Positions 17,171 to 25,618 of a stretch of DNA of 48,180 nt are shown in pieces; the stretch's first letter is position 1; each line of letters begins with the position of its first letter. Source of the stretch: an uncultured Lachnospiraceae bacterium (lineage in GTDB: Bacteria; Bacillota; Clostridia; Lachnospirales; Lachnospiraceae). Below the pieces are notes generated by a model that had not been told where the DNA came from, searched no databases, and saw only the letters and a program-made list of their open reading frames with translations. The position numbers and the translations under genes were made by a program. The stretch is taken from assembly GCA_900316075.1 (NCBI GenBank), contig ONBT01000015.1, positions 1-48,180 of the forward strand, read 5' to 3'.

Positions 17171-17535
17171 TACCAACATGGTACCTGACCCCAAGTTGTC
17201 ACCCGTCCCTCAGCCAGTATCCTTCAGCTTTTGATGGGGTCTGACCCCCTCAGAGCCAATGCCGGTGCGGCTGACAGGAGTTATCAACAGTGGTACCTGT
17301 CCCCCATTACATAAACAGCCTTCCAGCCCAGAGCCTGAACGGATTTCAGGGTACCTGTCCCCCTCCAACCCACTCCCGGCGCGCCCGGCAGCGATTCTCG
17401 GGAGTGGTTCCTGACCCCCGGAAGCAGGGGGCGAGCCTTGGGCGAGCGACCCAGGACCCTGTATGCGAGCGAGCCTCGGGCGAGGGAGCTGCCACAAGAC
17501 CCAGGTATGCGAGCGAGCCCTGGGCGAGGGAGCCA
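17171..17535. repeat. Intergenic repeat patch with GGTACC/GGTTCC cores (right, inverted)
   Basis: The gap of about 395 bp has no gene. Cores: GGTACCTGACCCC (17180-17192), GGGGTCTGACCCCC (17236-17249), GGTACCTGTCCCCC (17292-17305 and 17350-17363) and GGTTCCTGACCCCC (17406-17419). Next come GCGAGCGAGCC-GGGCGAGGGA units (17431-17452, 17466-17488, 17510-17532). Both parts match the patch at 12.0-12.3 kb in opposite orientation, including a 30-bp stretch around GTTATCAACAGTGGTACC with one mismatch. The order of the two parts is also mirrored. Confidence 0.7.
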
Positions 17536-17542
17536 AACCCCT

Positions 17543-18103
17543 CTACCACCCAATCTGCCTCATGATGACGGCTCCGTTCTGGCGGAGCCACCTGCGCCTC
17601 TCCCGGTAGTCGGGGAGGACCCGCTCCACTTCCTTCCAGAAGGCGGGCGAGTGATTCATCTGTCGCCGGTGGGCAAGCTCATGCACGACGACGTAGTCCC
17701 GGATTTCCTGAGGCGCCAGCATGAGGCCGGCATTGAAACTGAGATTTCCTTTTGCGCTGCAGGAGCCCCAGCGGGTCTTCTGGGTCCTTATCGTGATGCG
17801 GCAAAAGGAGACATCCATCTGGCGGGCGAAGTAGCGGCAGCGGTCCGGGAAATACTCCGCTGCCCCCTCGCAAAGCTCCTGAACTTCGTCCGCATTGAGG
17901 CTGGCCACAGAGTCCAGTTTCTCGTGCTTCCTGCGGACAGATTCGACAGAATGAATGATCCACTCTTCCTTCTCATCGACGAAAGCCTTGATGGCCGCGT
18001 CCGAAGCCGCAAGGGGAGCCTTGACGGTCACATTCCCGTCCTCCCCCACGGTGATGGTCATGGTCTTCCTTCTGCTCCGCTGTATCGTAACTGTATATTT
18101 CAT
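17543..18103 (-). CDS. YgjP/SprT-like zinc metalloprotease (DUF45)
   Basis: A 186-residue protein of the YgjP-like M48-related family. The HELAH zinc site (about 141-145) in DYVVVHELAHRRQMNHS supplies two His and the Glu; His151 in NHSPAFW is the third ligand. The conserved RWGSCSAKGNLSFN motif sits about 30 residues earlier. The N-terminal half (about 1-60) is the small beta-rich part usual in the family. ATG at 18103 is preferred over a TTG at 18118, but neither has a good ribosome site, and the upstream terminator ends only 13-17 nt before the start. Its substrate is unknown. Confidence 0.87.
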   Translation of the reverse strand: MKYTVTIQRSRRKTMTITVGEDGNVTVKAPLAASDAAIKAFVDEKEEWIIHSVESVRRKHEKLDSVASLNADEVQELCEGAAEYFPDRCRYFARQMDVSFCRITIRTQKTRWGSCSAKGNLSFNAGLMLAPQEIRDYVVVHELAHRRQMNHSPAFWKEVERVLPDYRERRRWLRQNGAVIMRQIGW

Positions 18104-18115
18104 ACTGTTCTTTAA

Positions 18116-18152
18116 CAAACCGGGCAGGGAGGGCTTTGCCCTCCCTGCCCGG
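18116..18152 (-). terminator. Perfect 15-bp hairpin terminator/attenuator ahead of the YgjP gene
   Basis: CCGGGCAGGGAGGGC (18120-18134) and GCCCTCCCTGCCCGG (18138-18152) are a perfect 15-bp inverted repeat with a TTT loop. On the minus strand it is followed by TTTGTT. It lies 19 nt after the alarmone synthetase stop and only 17 nt before the YgjP start. It therefore either ends the operon or limits read-through into the next gene, which has no room for its own promoter downstream of it. Confidence 0.85.
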
Positions 18153-18171
18153 AAACAAAAATCTTTAATTT

Positions 18172-18936
18172 TTACGCCGTGTGCTTCTTCTCTTCTTCCG
18201 GCATTTCCGCAATCTCCGCTTTCTGCTCAGCCTTCTGGGCGTCCACCCGTTTCTGAATCCGCTCCCGGGTGTCCATCTCGATTTTCGTCTGCATGACGGC
18301 GTCGTTCAATGAAAGCATCTTATTGTCCAGCATGTTTACGATATCCGAGCACTCCCACAGGTCCGTGGAAATCTGCTCGGGGACATTGCCCTCGAACTTG
18401 TACTGGATCTTGTGCTCGAGGGAAGCCCAGAAGTCCATGGCAATCGTCCGGATCTGAATCTCGACCTTCGTGTTCACGACCTTGTCGGAAAGGAAGATCG
18501 GCACGGAGACAATCATGTGGAAGGACCGGTAGCCCGAGGGCTTGGGATTCCTGATGTAGTCCTTGATGGAAATGACCGTGATGTCGTTCTGCCGCCCGAT
18601 CATGTCCGCAATCGCGTAGATGTCCGACGTGAAGGAACAGACGATGCGGATGCCGGCGATGTCGTTGCAGTAGAGCACCATGTTCTCGATGCTGTCCGTG
18701 TAGCCGTAACGCTTGAGTTTCTTGACAATCGACTCCGGCGACTTGATGCGGTTCTTGACGTACTCGATGGGATTGTACTGGTGAACGTGCTTGAATTCGT
18801 CATTCAGGATGTCGACCTTGGTCCGCATCTCCTTCATGGCAGAGTTGTAAAGCAGCATGGCCGAATCCCAGACATCCACGCCCTTGGTCCCCGCCTGTGT
18901 GACGTAGTCGATCAGTTCAATGTTTTCGTAGTTCAT
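18172..18936 (-). CDS. Small alarmone synthetase, RelQ-like
   Basis: A 254-residue protein with a RelA_SpoT synthetase domain: YVKNRIKSPESIVKKLKRYG (59-78), DIAGIRIVCSF (92-102), SGYRSFHMIVSV (134-145), then VEIQIRTIAMDFWASLEHKI (158-177). The last 60 residues are a charged helix (KMLSLNDAVMQTKIEM, then KAEQKAEIAEMPEEE), as in RelQ-type oligomeric synthetases. There is no hydrolase domain. The start ATG at 18936 overlaps the stop of the upstream gene (ATGA) with GGGGAAAA ahead, so it is translationally coupled. A longer frame upstream reads in the wrong composition and is rejected. It belongs to the dnaE-pfkA-trmH operon and ends at a perfect hairpin. This is the second synthetase in the window. 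Confidence 0.92.
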   Translation of the reverse strand: MNYENIELIDYVTQAGTKGVDVWDSAMLLYNSAMKEMRTKVDILNDEFKHVHQYNPIEYVKNRIKSPESIVKKLKRYGYTDSIENMVLYCNDIAGIRIVCSFTSDIYAIADMIGRQNDITVISIKDYIRNPKPSGYRSFHMIVSVPIFLSDKVVNTKVEIQIRTIAMDFWASLEHKIQYKFEGNVPEQISTDLWECSDIVNMLDNKMLSLNDAVMQTKIEMDTRERIQKRVDAQKAEQKAEIAEMPEEEKKHTA

Positions 18937-19211
18937 TTTTCCCCTATCACGTCCTCTTCCAGTACCTCGATTTCGAGGTAGTCGAAGGGAACCTCTTCTA
19001 TGAAGCTGTCGGCATAAAACCTTGCCCGCGCGCTCTCCTTGAAATCCGCCACGGTCCGGTCCAGCCACATGGGCCGCTCCAGGTCGAAGGTCCGGCAGGC
19101 CTCGCCGAGGGAATTCATCACCTTGTGGGTCCGGGTCTCGTCGCTCGTGTCCTCAATCGTGACGTCGCGCAGAAGTTTGCTGTTTTTCCAGAGCTTAAAC
19201 CAAATCTTCAT
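18933..19211 (-). CDS. Small conserved-looking hypothetical protein
   Basis: A 92-residue protein (MKIWFKLWKNSKLLRDVTIED...). It is acidic at the C-terminus (FDYLEIEVLEEDVIGEK), has no signal peptide or membrane segment and no motif that I recognise. It lies 8 nt after the TrmH gene and overlaps the start of the alarmone synthetase by 4 nt, so it is a true operon member. Coupling suggests that it works with, or sets the dose of, the synthetase. This is inference from position only. Confidence 0.75.
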   Translation of the reverse strand: MKIWFKLWKNSKLLRDVTIEDTSDETRTHKVMNSLGEACRTFDLERPMWLDRTVADFKESARARFYADSFIEEVPFDYLEIEVLEEDVIGEK

Positions 19212-19219
19212 ACATTATA

Positions 19220-20011
19220 TCATACTCTTCTCTGCCTTGCCGCTTCAAACATCAGGATGCTGGCCGCAACCGCCGCGTTCAGAGACTCCACGTGCCCCTC
19301 CATGGGGATAATGGTCTTCTCGTCGGCGCTCGCGATGGCTCGCGCCGACAGCCCGTTCCCTTCATTCCCGACCAGAAAGGCCGTCTTTTCATCGTAGGAA
19401 ATCTCGTCATAGGCCCGGGTCCCGCCCAGGGCCGCCGCCACGAAGCGGACACCCTGCTCCTGCTGCCTTTTAATCTCCACGTAAAACTCTTCTCCGTCCA
19501 GGCGAATCAATGGCACCCGAAAGAGGCAGCCCATGGTGGAGCGGACGACTTTGGGGGAGAGAATGTCCGCGCAGCCGGAACTCATGTAGACCGCCGAAAT
19601 TCCAGCCGCCTCGGCGGTCCTTATAATAGTCCCGAGATTTCCCGGGTCCTGTATGTCTTCAAGGAAAATCGCAGGATATCCGGAAAGCGGCTCTCTTCGC
19701 ACGGCCCCGATATCCACCAGGGCCAATACCCCCTGGGGGTGCTCGGTCCCGCTCATATGCCGCATGACTTCATCTGAGACAAAGGTCACAATATCCGCTG
19801 CCGGGGCTTTCTCCAGGAGATCCCTTCCACCGGCTCCTGCTGCAAAGTCTTCGGTCATGTACAAGCCGCGAAGGTACGTAAACGGTATCTCGCCAGCCAT
19901 ACGCGGTCCTTCAACGACGAAAAGCCCCTCCCTGCGCCGCTCCCTAGAGGAAGTGAGCAGAGAGGAGACTTTTCTGACCGCCGGATTTTTTGTACTTGTG
20001 ATCAAGTCCAT
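19220..20011 (-). CDS. TrmH-family (SpoU) RNA 2'-O-methyltransferase
   Basis: A 263-residue SPOUT-class methyltransferase. The N-terminal substrate-binding domain (about 1-95) starts MDLITSTKNPAVRKVSSLLTSSRERRREGLFVVEGPRM. The knotted catalytic domain has ILLEDIQDPGNLGTIIRTAEA-like motif 1 (here IFLEDIQDPGNLGTIIRTAE), motif 2 FLVGNEGNGLS and motif 3 IPMEGHVESLNAAVAASILMFEA. It would methylate a ribose of rRNA or tRNA using S-adenosylmethionine. Its ATG overlaps the last base of the pfkA stop codon, so it is coupled to pfkA. The target nucleotide cannot be told. Confidence 0.92.
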   Translation of the reverse strand: MDLITSTKNPAVRKVSSLLTSSRERRREGLFVVEGPRMAGEIPFTYLRGLYMTEDFAAGAGGRDLLEKAPAADIVTFVSDEVMRHMSGTEHPQGVLALVDIGAVRREPLSGYPAIFLEDIQDPGNLGTIIRTAEAAGISAVYMSSGCADILSPKVVRSTMGCLFRVPLIRLDGEEFYVEIKRQQEQGVRFVAAALGGTRAYDEISYDEKTAFLVGNEGNGLSARAIASADEKTIIPMEGHVESLNAAVAASILMFEAARQRRV

Positions 20012-20991
20012 TAATAAGCGTTACCCAGGGACTTGCAGATCTTCACCTGGTACTCGTCCAGGCCCTTTGTCATGGCAAGCGCTTCATCGATGTCGACGTC
20101 GACGAACTCGCCGTGCTGGTAGCCGACAACGCGGTTCGTCTTCCCCTCACAGAGAAGGTCCGCAGCCAGGGCGCCCATGGTCGAAGCGTAAACCCGGTCC
20201 TTGCAGGTAGGCGAACCGCCGCGCTGCATGTGGCCGAGAATCGTGGCCCGGGTCTCAATGCCGGTAGCCGCCTCGATTCGCTTTGCCATCGAGGTCGAAT
20301 GGCCGATGCCCTCGGCGTTGATGATGATGTGGTGCTGCTTGCCGTGCTTACGGCCGGAAATGATATGGTTTACAAGCTCCTGCTCGTCGTAATTATATTT
20401 CTCGGGAAGGAGGACATCCTCGGCCCCGTTTGCAATGCCGCACCAGAGGGCGATGTAGCCGGCTCCCCGGCCCATGACCTCTACGATGGAGCAGCGCTCA
20501 TGGGAAGTCGATGTATCACGGACCTTGTCGATGGCTTCCATGGCCGTATTGACCGCGGTGTCGAAGCCGATCGTGTATTCCGTGCAGGCAATGTCGAGGT
20601 CGATGGTACCGGGCAGGCCGATGGTATTGATTCCGAAGTGGGAAAGCTTCTGGGCCCCGCGGTAGGAGCCGTCGCCGCCGATGACGACGAGGCCGTCGAT
20701 GCCGTGAGCCTTCAGGATTCCGGCCGCCTTCTTCTGTACCTCGGGCTGTACGAACTCGGGGCAGCGGGCTGTCTGCAGAATCGTGCCGCCGCGGGAAATG
20801 ATATCGGAAACCGAATGGGCGTCCATATCAATGATTTCTTCCTCGAGCAGGCCCGAATAGCCTCTCCGGATACCCTTGACGGTGCAGCCGTTTGCCAGGC
20901 CCTCGCGGACGACGGCACGGATGGCTGCGTTCATGCCGGGCGCATCACCGCCTGAGGTCAGCACACCTATCGTTTTTACAGCATTTGCCAT
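20011..20991 (-). CDS. pfkA: 6-phosphofructokinase
   Basis: A 326-residue phosphofructokinase of normal length. It has TSGGDAPGMNAAIRAV, VVIGGDGSYRGAQKL (the GGDG typical of ATP-dependent forms), the catalytic PGTIDLDIACTEYTIGFDTA, VMGRGAGYIAL and HMQRGGSPT. It phosphorylates fructose 6-phosphate at the committed step of glycolysis. The usual TIDND reads TIDLD here, a change away from the catalytic Asp. ATG at 20991 with GAGGAC upstream is chosen; a TTG at 21012 has no site. It lies between dnaE and trmH on the same strand, the order seen in Clostridia. Confidence 0.95.
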   Translation of the reverse strand: MANAVKTIGVLTSGGDAPGMNAAIRAVVREGLANGCTVKGIRRGYSGLLEEEIIDMDAHSVSDIISRGGTILQTARCPEFVQPEVQKKAAGILKAHGIDGLVVIGGDGSYRGAQKLSHFGINTIGLPGTIDLDIACTEYTIGFDTAVNTAMEAIDKVRDTSTSHERCSIVEVMGRGAGYIALWCGIANGAEDVLLPEKYNYDEQELVNHIISGRKHGKQHHIIINAEGIGHSTSMAKRIEAATGIETRATILGHMQRGGSPTCKDRVYASTMGALAADLLCEGKTNRVVGYQHGEFVDVDIDEALAMTKGLDEYQVKICKSLGNAY

Positions 20992-21067
20992 AATATAAGT
21001 CCTCACTTTCAAAAAAAACTCACACGGAGTTTATTCTACTCACTTTCCCAGGCAAATTCAATAGGTT

Positions 21068-24000
21068 TCAACTGAAAACCGCCCGGCCGGGAGACACAAA
21101 TACTTTGCTTTCCCCGTAGGTCTTCTTCAGGTCCTCAATGAGGCCCGGGGACAGCTGGACACCCCCCTGGGGGGTGAAATCCTTCCTGGCTTTTTCCGCC
21201 GAGAGGTAGATGAAAAGGTGGGTCTCTCCGGGATACTTGGAAATCGTATCCGCCAGGGGCTTTACATTAGTATCGTAAGCCGCCTTGTCCGGGAAGTTCA
21301 CCCAGAGGGTGGAAGGCACCTTTTCAAAGGGAACCACCGACTCGGCGATGAGCTTGGCCGGCTTGTTCTCTTCCACCGAGGCCCGGCCCCGGACCAGGAG
21401 CTTTTCGTCTTCGTTCAGAAGGTCCCGGTATTTTTCGTAGGTCTTCGGGAAGAAGATGATTTCCACGGTACCCGTCATGTCTTCGATGGTCACGAAGGCC
21501 ATGGCCTGGTTGTTCTTCGTGAAGTGGGGTGTCTTTTCGGACACGAGGCCCCCGATGGTCACGTACTTGCCGTCGGGAATCCGGGCCGTCTTCACGGCGT
21601 CTTCGTCGTCGGCCTTTTCCGCGTCCTCGTCGTCGGGCAGCATGAAGTCCAGGGAGGAGGCTGTCGCGTTCTTCTTCAGCATGGGCAGGTAGTCCTCGAG
21701 CGGGTGGCCGCTGATATAGATGCCCATGACTTCCTTCTCGAAGGAGAGCTTCATGGACTTGTCGAATTCGGCCACGTTCGGCATGACAGCCCGGAAATCC
21801 GCCTTCGCCGTCTCGTCCGCAATGTCGAAAAGGGAAATCTGGCCCGCCACCTGACCCTTTGACCGGTCGTTCACAGAGTCGAGGATTTCCGAATAGACCA
21901 TGAGCTTCTGCCGGCGGTTCCCTTCGAAACAGTCCAGGGCCCCGGCCTTGATCAGGTTCTCGATGGCTTTTTTATTGATCTCGCGCCCGTGGACCCGCTC
22001 GATGAAGTCGGAGAGATTTCCGTACGGGCCATTAAGTTGACGCTCGTCAACTATGGCGTCGATGACAGCCGGACCGATGGACTTGACCGCGTACATGCCG
22101 AAGCGGATGTTCCCGTCCTCGACAGTGAAGGGGCCGCTTCCCAGATTCACATCCGGGGGCAGGACCTTGATGCCCATATCCCGGACGACGCCGATGTACT
22201 CGGCCACTTTCGGCGTCCGGTCGAGAACAGAAGTCATCATGGCCGCGAAGAATTCCGCCGGATAGTGGGTCCTCAGATAGGCGGTCTGGAAGGCCACGAC
22301 GGCATAGCCCGCCGCGTGGGACTTATTGAAGGCGTACTTGCCGAAGTCAATCATCTCGTCGTAGATATGATTTGCGACTTCCTCGGGGATGCCCTTTTTG
22401 ATGCAGCCCTCGATGCCTTCGGCTTCGTTTCCGTAGACGAAGTTCTGCCGCTCCTCCTGCATGACCTCTGTCTTTTTCTTCGACATGGCCTTTCGAACGA
22501 GGTCGGACCGGGCCAGGGAGAATCCGCCTAAGTCCCGCACAATCTGCATGACCTGCTCCTGGTAGACCATGCAGCCGAATGTATTTTTCAGGATTGGTTC
22601 CAGCTCCGGCGTATCGTAGTGGATGTGGTCCCGATCCCGCCGGCCCTTCAGATACCGGGGAATGAAGTCCATGGGACCCGGCCGGTAGAGGGAGATGCCG
22701 GCGATGACATCTTCGATGGTCTCCGGGCGAAGCTCGGTCATGAAGGACTTCATGCCGGAGCTCTCGAGCTGGAAGATGCCCTCGCACTTGCCTGCCGCAA
22801 TGGTCTGGAAGGTCTCCCTGTCCATGAAGTCGATGTGGTCCATGTCGAGACGGACCCCGTGGTTCTCTTCCACCATGTCGCAGCAGTCGCTGATCACGGT
22901 CAGGGTCCGTAGGCCCAGGAAGTCCATCTTCAGAAGCCCTAATTCCTCGACCGTCCCCTTCTCGTACTGGGTGACGAGGGGTCCGCCGGCCATGACCCGG
23001 GCCAGGGGCACGTAGGTCTCCATAGGCTCCCTAGAGATGATGACGCCGGCAGCATGCATGGAGGCGTTCCGGGGCAGACCCTCTAGTTTTTTTGCCGTAT
23101 CGATAAGTTCCCGTACAGCAGGGTCCCCTTCGTACATCTCCTTCAGATGGGGGTTCTTCGCGACGGAATTTTCAATCGTGACGGGCAGGTCCGGCAGGCG
23201 GTCCGGAATCTCTTTCGCCACGGAATCCACGAGGGAGTAGGACAGGTCCATGGCCCGGCCCACGTCCCTTATGGCGTTTTTTGCCGCCATGGTACCGAAG
23301 GTCACAATCTGGCAGACGCAGTCGTCCCCGTACTTCTTCCGCACGTAGTCGATGACCTCGGACCGCCGGTCGTCTGCGATGTCGACGTCGATATCGGGCA
23401 TGGACACCCGCTCCGGGTTCAGGAAGCGCTCGAAGATGAGGTCGTACTTCATCGGGTCGATATTCGTAATCTCCGTCGTATAGGAAACCAGGGACCCCGC
23501 CGCGGAGCCTCTTCCGGGGCCTACCGGAATCCCATGAGACTTTGCGAAATGGATGAAGTCCCAGACGATCAGGAAATAGTCCACGTAGCCCATTTTCTGT
23601 ATGACAGAAAGTTCGTAGGAGAGGCGGTCGCTGTAGGTCTTCGCCTTCTCCCCATCCGCCCCCTCCTTGAATTTCACATAAGTCGCGGCCTCCCCGTGGT
23701 CGGAAGCCACGGCCTCATAGAGATCCGGATAACGGCGGGACAGGCCTTCCCCGCAGAGCTTGTTGAGATAAGTCCAGGAATCATAGGTTTCCGGCACTTC
23801 GAAGCGGGGCAGCTTCGTGACGCCGAACTCAATCTCCACGTGACAGCGGTCCGCGATGGCCTGGGTATTGTCGATAGCCTCCGGAATATAGGAGAAAAGC
23901 TGCCGCATCTCCTCCTCGCTCTTCACATAGTACTGGCCGCCCTCATAGCGCATGCGGTCCGCATCCTGCACCTTCTTCTTCGTCTGAATGCAGAGGAGGA

Positions 24001-24655
24001 TGTCGTGGGCTTCGGCGTCTTCGGCGTTCGTATAGTGGCAGTCGTTCGTGCAGACGACCGGAATCCCGGTCTCCGTGTGAATTCGAAGAAGCCCCGAAAT
24101 CACGGTCCGGTCCATGGGCAGGCCGTGGTCCTGCAGCTCCAGGAAATAATTATTGCGTCCAAAGAGACCGTCGTACTTTTCGGCCAGTTCCTTCGCCCCT
24201 TCGTAGTTCCCCTTCTCAAGCTCCCTCTGCACCTGGCCGGCCAGGCAGGCGGACAGGCAGATCAGGCCCTCGTGGTACTTCTCCAGGGTCTCGAAATCCA
24301 CCCGGGGCTTCCGGTAAAAGCCCTCTGCAAAGCCGGTGGACACAATTTTCATCAGGTTCCCGTAGCCGGTATTGTTCTCGGCCAGGAGAATCAGGTGGTA
24401 GTAAGCCTCGTCGTCGACCCGCTCCCGATCGAAGCGGCTGCCCGGGGCGACATAAATCTCGCAGCCGATGACCGGGTTGATGCCCTGTTTCTTCGCTTCC
24501 TTATAGAATTCGATGCAGCCGTACATGACCCCGTGGTCCGTGATAGCGGCCGCATTCTGCCCGTCGGATACGACCTTGGCGACATAGTCTTTGATGCGGT
24601 TCGACCCGTCGAGCAGGGAATAGGCCGTGTGGGTGTGCAGGTGAACGAAACTCAT
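21068..24655 (-). CDS. dnaE: DNA polymerase III alpha subunit
   Basis: A 1195-residue C-family replicative polymerase. The N-terminal PHP domain starts FVHLHTHTAYSLLDGSNRI and has AAITDHGVMYG. The palm has the catalytic aspartates in VSMPDIDVDIADDRR and the GPGRGSAAGS loop. The finger and beta-binding part includes RPGPMDFIPRYLKGR, YQEQVMQI and FNKSHAAGYAVVAFQTAYLRTHYPAEFFAA. A tandem helix-hairpin-helix follows and an OB fold (YVTIGGLVSEKTPHF, FVTIEDMTGTVEIIFFP) sits near 1000-1090. Length and order fit DnaE1 of Firmicutes, not PolC. It is the first gene of the minus-strand operon with pfkA 76 nt downstream. Confidence 0.96.
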   Translation of the reverse strand: MSFVHLHTHTAYSLLDGSNRIKDYVAKVVSDGQNAAAITDHGVMYGCIEFYKEAKKQGINPVIGCEIYVAPGSRFDRERVDDEAYYHLILLAENNTGYGNLMKIVSTGFAEGFYRKPRVDFETLEKYHEGLICLSACLAGQVQRELEKGNYEGAKELAEKYDGLFGRNNYFLELQDHGLPMDRTVISGLLRIHTETGIPVVCTNDCHYTNAEDAEAHDILLCIQTKKKVQDADRMRYEGGQYYVKSEEEMRQLFSYIPEAIDNTQAIADRCHVEIEFGVTKLPRFEVPETYDSWTYLNKLCGEGLSRRYPDLYEAVASDHGEAATYVKFKEGADGEKAKTYSDRLSYELSVIQKMGYVDYFLIVWDFIHFAKSHGIPVGPGRGSAAGSLVSYTTEITNIDPMKYDLIFERFLNPERVSMPDIDVDIADDRRSEVIDYVRKKYGDDCVCQIVTFGTMAAKNAIRDVGRAMDLSYSLVDSVAKEIPDRLPDLPVTIENSVAKNPHLKEMYEGDPAVRELIDTAKKLEGLPRNASMHAAGVIISREPMETYVPLARVMAGGPLVTQYEKGTVEELGLLKMDFLGLRTLTVISDCCDMVEENHGVRLDMDHIDFMDRETFQTIAAGKCEGIFQLESSGMKSFMTELRPETIEDVIAGISLYRPGPMDFIPRYLKGRRDRDHIHYDTPELEPILKNTFGCMVYQEQVMQIVRDLGGFSLARSDLVRKAMSKKKTEVMQEERQNFVYGNEAEGIEGCIKKGIPEEVANHIYDEMIDFGKYAFNKSHAAGYAVVAFQTAYLRTHYPAEFFAAMMTSVLDRTPKVAEYIGVVRDMGIKVLPPDVNLGSGPFTVEDGNIRFGMYAVKSIGPAVIDAIVDERQLNGPYGNLSDFIERVHGREINKKAIENLIKAGALDCFEGNRRQKLMVYSEILDSVNDRSKGQVAGQISLFDIADETAKADFRAVMPNVAEFDKSMKLSFEKEVMGIYISGHPLEDYLPMLKKNATASSLDFMLPDDEDAEKADDEDAVKTARIPDGKYVTIGGLVSEKTPHFTKNNQAMAFVTIEDMTGTVEIIFFPKTYEKYRDLLNEDEKLLVRGRASVEENKPAKLIAESVVPFEKVPSTLWVNFPDKAAYDTNVKPLADTISKYPGETHLFIYLSAEKARKDFTPQGGVQLSPGLIEDLKKTYGESKVFVSPGRAVFS

Positions 24656-25000
24656 GACTCTCTCCGTATGAAATCAGCGCATTTTCACGCCTTATGACTA
24701 ATGTAACCCCCGTCCTCCCCCTCTTCCGGAAAGCAGGGCAGGATTGCCGGGACCTGCTTATTTTACCACTAGCCCGGCCCTCTTGCCATAGGCGCCATTT
24801 GCTTCGAACATCCATTCCTGCGACTTCCGGAGGAAACTCAAACTTTTTCAGCGGATTTCTCCATTCCTTAATAGTCGCTGTTTTTCATTATTTTTAGATT
24901 TTTCTTTACTGCACTCAGAAAACTCATTCGGTACGCCTTCATTGTAGGCCGCAAATCCTTTCGTTACGCTGAAAAAAATTGCCAAAGGAGGCTGAATCAA
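24656..25000. other. Divergent intergenic region between dnaE and the XRE gene
   Basis: These 345 bp hold no gene. The part next to dnaE contains ACTCTCTCC (a GGAGAGAG ribosome site for dnaE) and an ATTAGTCATAAG word on the minus strand near 24685-24703. The part before 25001 is AT-rich and must hold the promoter of the XRE gene, though no clear boxes can be chosen. AGGAAACTCAAAC at 24831-24843 resembles the inner part of the 100-bp elements elsewhere in the window. Confidence 0.3.
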
Positions 25001-25480
25001 ATGAAGTACATTGAAGATTTCTACAAGGACGTGCCGGAACGAATCGACAAATACAAAGATGCTTTTCTCCCGGCCGCCAAGGACCTGATCAAAGAACTGC
25101 AGGAGGAACGGCATGCGACCGTAAATCTTATGGCCGGAAAAGCAGGCATGTCTGCCAGTACCCTGAGTACACTGTTAAAGTCCAACTCGGAGCCAAAACT
25201 GATGACCGTAGCCGGCATCGTCCGCGGCGGACTGGGGATGAAAACCGGTGACTTCTTTGCCCGTCTGGATCAGAGACTTGAAGGAAAGTCCGCCACGAGT
25301 ATGCAGGTCCTGATTGAAACCGCTGGCCGTGTTGCCCCCGAAGACCGGATGGAGGCCGTCGGGATTCTCGAATCCTATATTCAGCTAAAGAAGAATGGTC
25401 ACACTATAAGAATCTCCGAAACGGAAGACAGTCCTGAAAACAGAGAGGGCAGGCCCGAGAGCGACAGGGACAAAACCTGA
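25001..25480 (+). CDS. HTH (XRE-like) DNA-binding protein
   Basis: A 159-residue protein. The helix-turn-helix lies at about 37-90: ATVNLMAGKAGMSASTLSTLLKSN, then EPKLMTVAGIVRGGLGMKTGDFFA. The recognition helix pattern (SASTLSTLLKSNSEP) resembles phage-type and XRE domains. The N-terminal 36 residues (FYKDVPERIDKYKDAF) and the C-terminal acidic tail are unassigned. AAAGGAGG stands 10 nt before the ATG. It is a single gene facing away from dnaE. The regulated genes are unknown. Confidence 0.75.
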   Translation: MKYIEDFYKDVPERIDKYKDAFLPAAKDLIKELQEERHATVNLMAGKAGMSASTLSTLLKSNSEPKLMTVAGIVRGGLGMKTGDFFARLDQRLEGKSATSMQVLIETAGRVAPEDRMEAVGILESYIQLKKNGHTIRISETEDSPENREGRPESDRDKT

Positions 25481-25618
25481 CGGCGGCAGGAAAGACGGAC
25501 GATCTGCATCCGCCCCGGAGCCCCATTATTATTGCATTTCCCCCAAAAACGGGCTACAATTTTACCTGTTCTTTACGATGAAATGTAAAGGGTGAAAACA
25601 AGCATAAGGGGAACTGCC

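Noticed and set aside
18937-19068. N-terminal extension of the RelQ-like synthetase
   Set aside because: The upstream 44 codons are Arg/Gly-rich shadow of the 92-residue gene; the ATG at 18936 overlaps that gene's stop and has a ribosome site.
23147-24697. A 516-codon plus-strand frame antisense to dnaE
   Set aside because: It is a shadow of the well-supported DNA polymerase gene and has no ribosome site.
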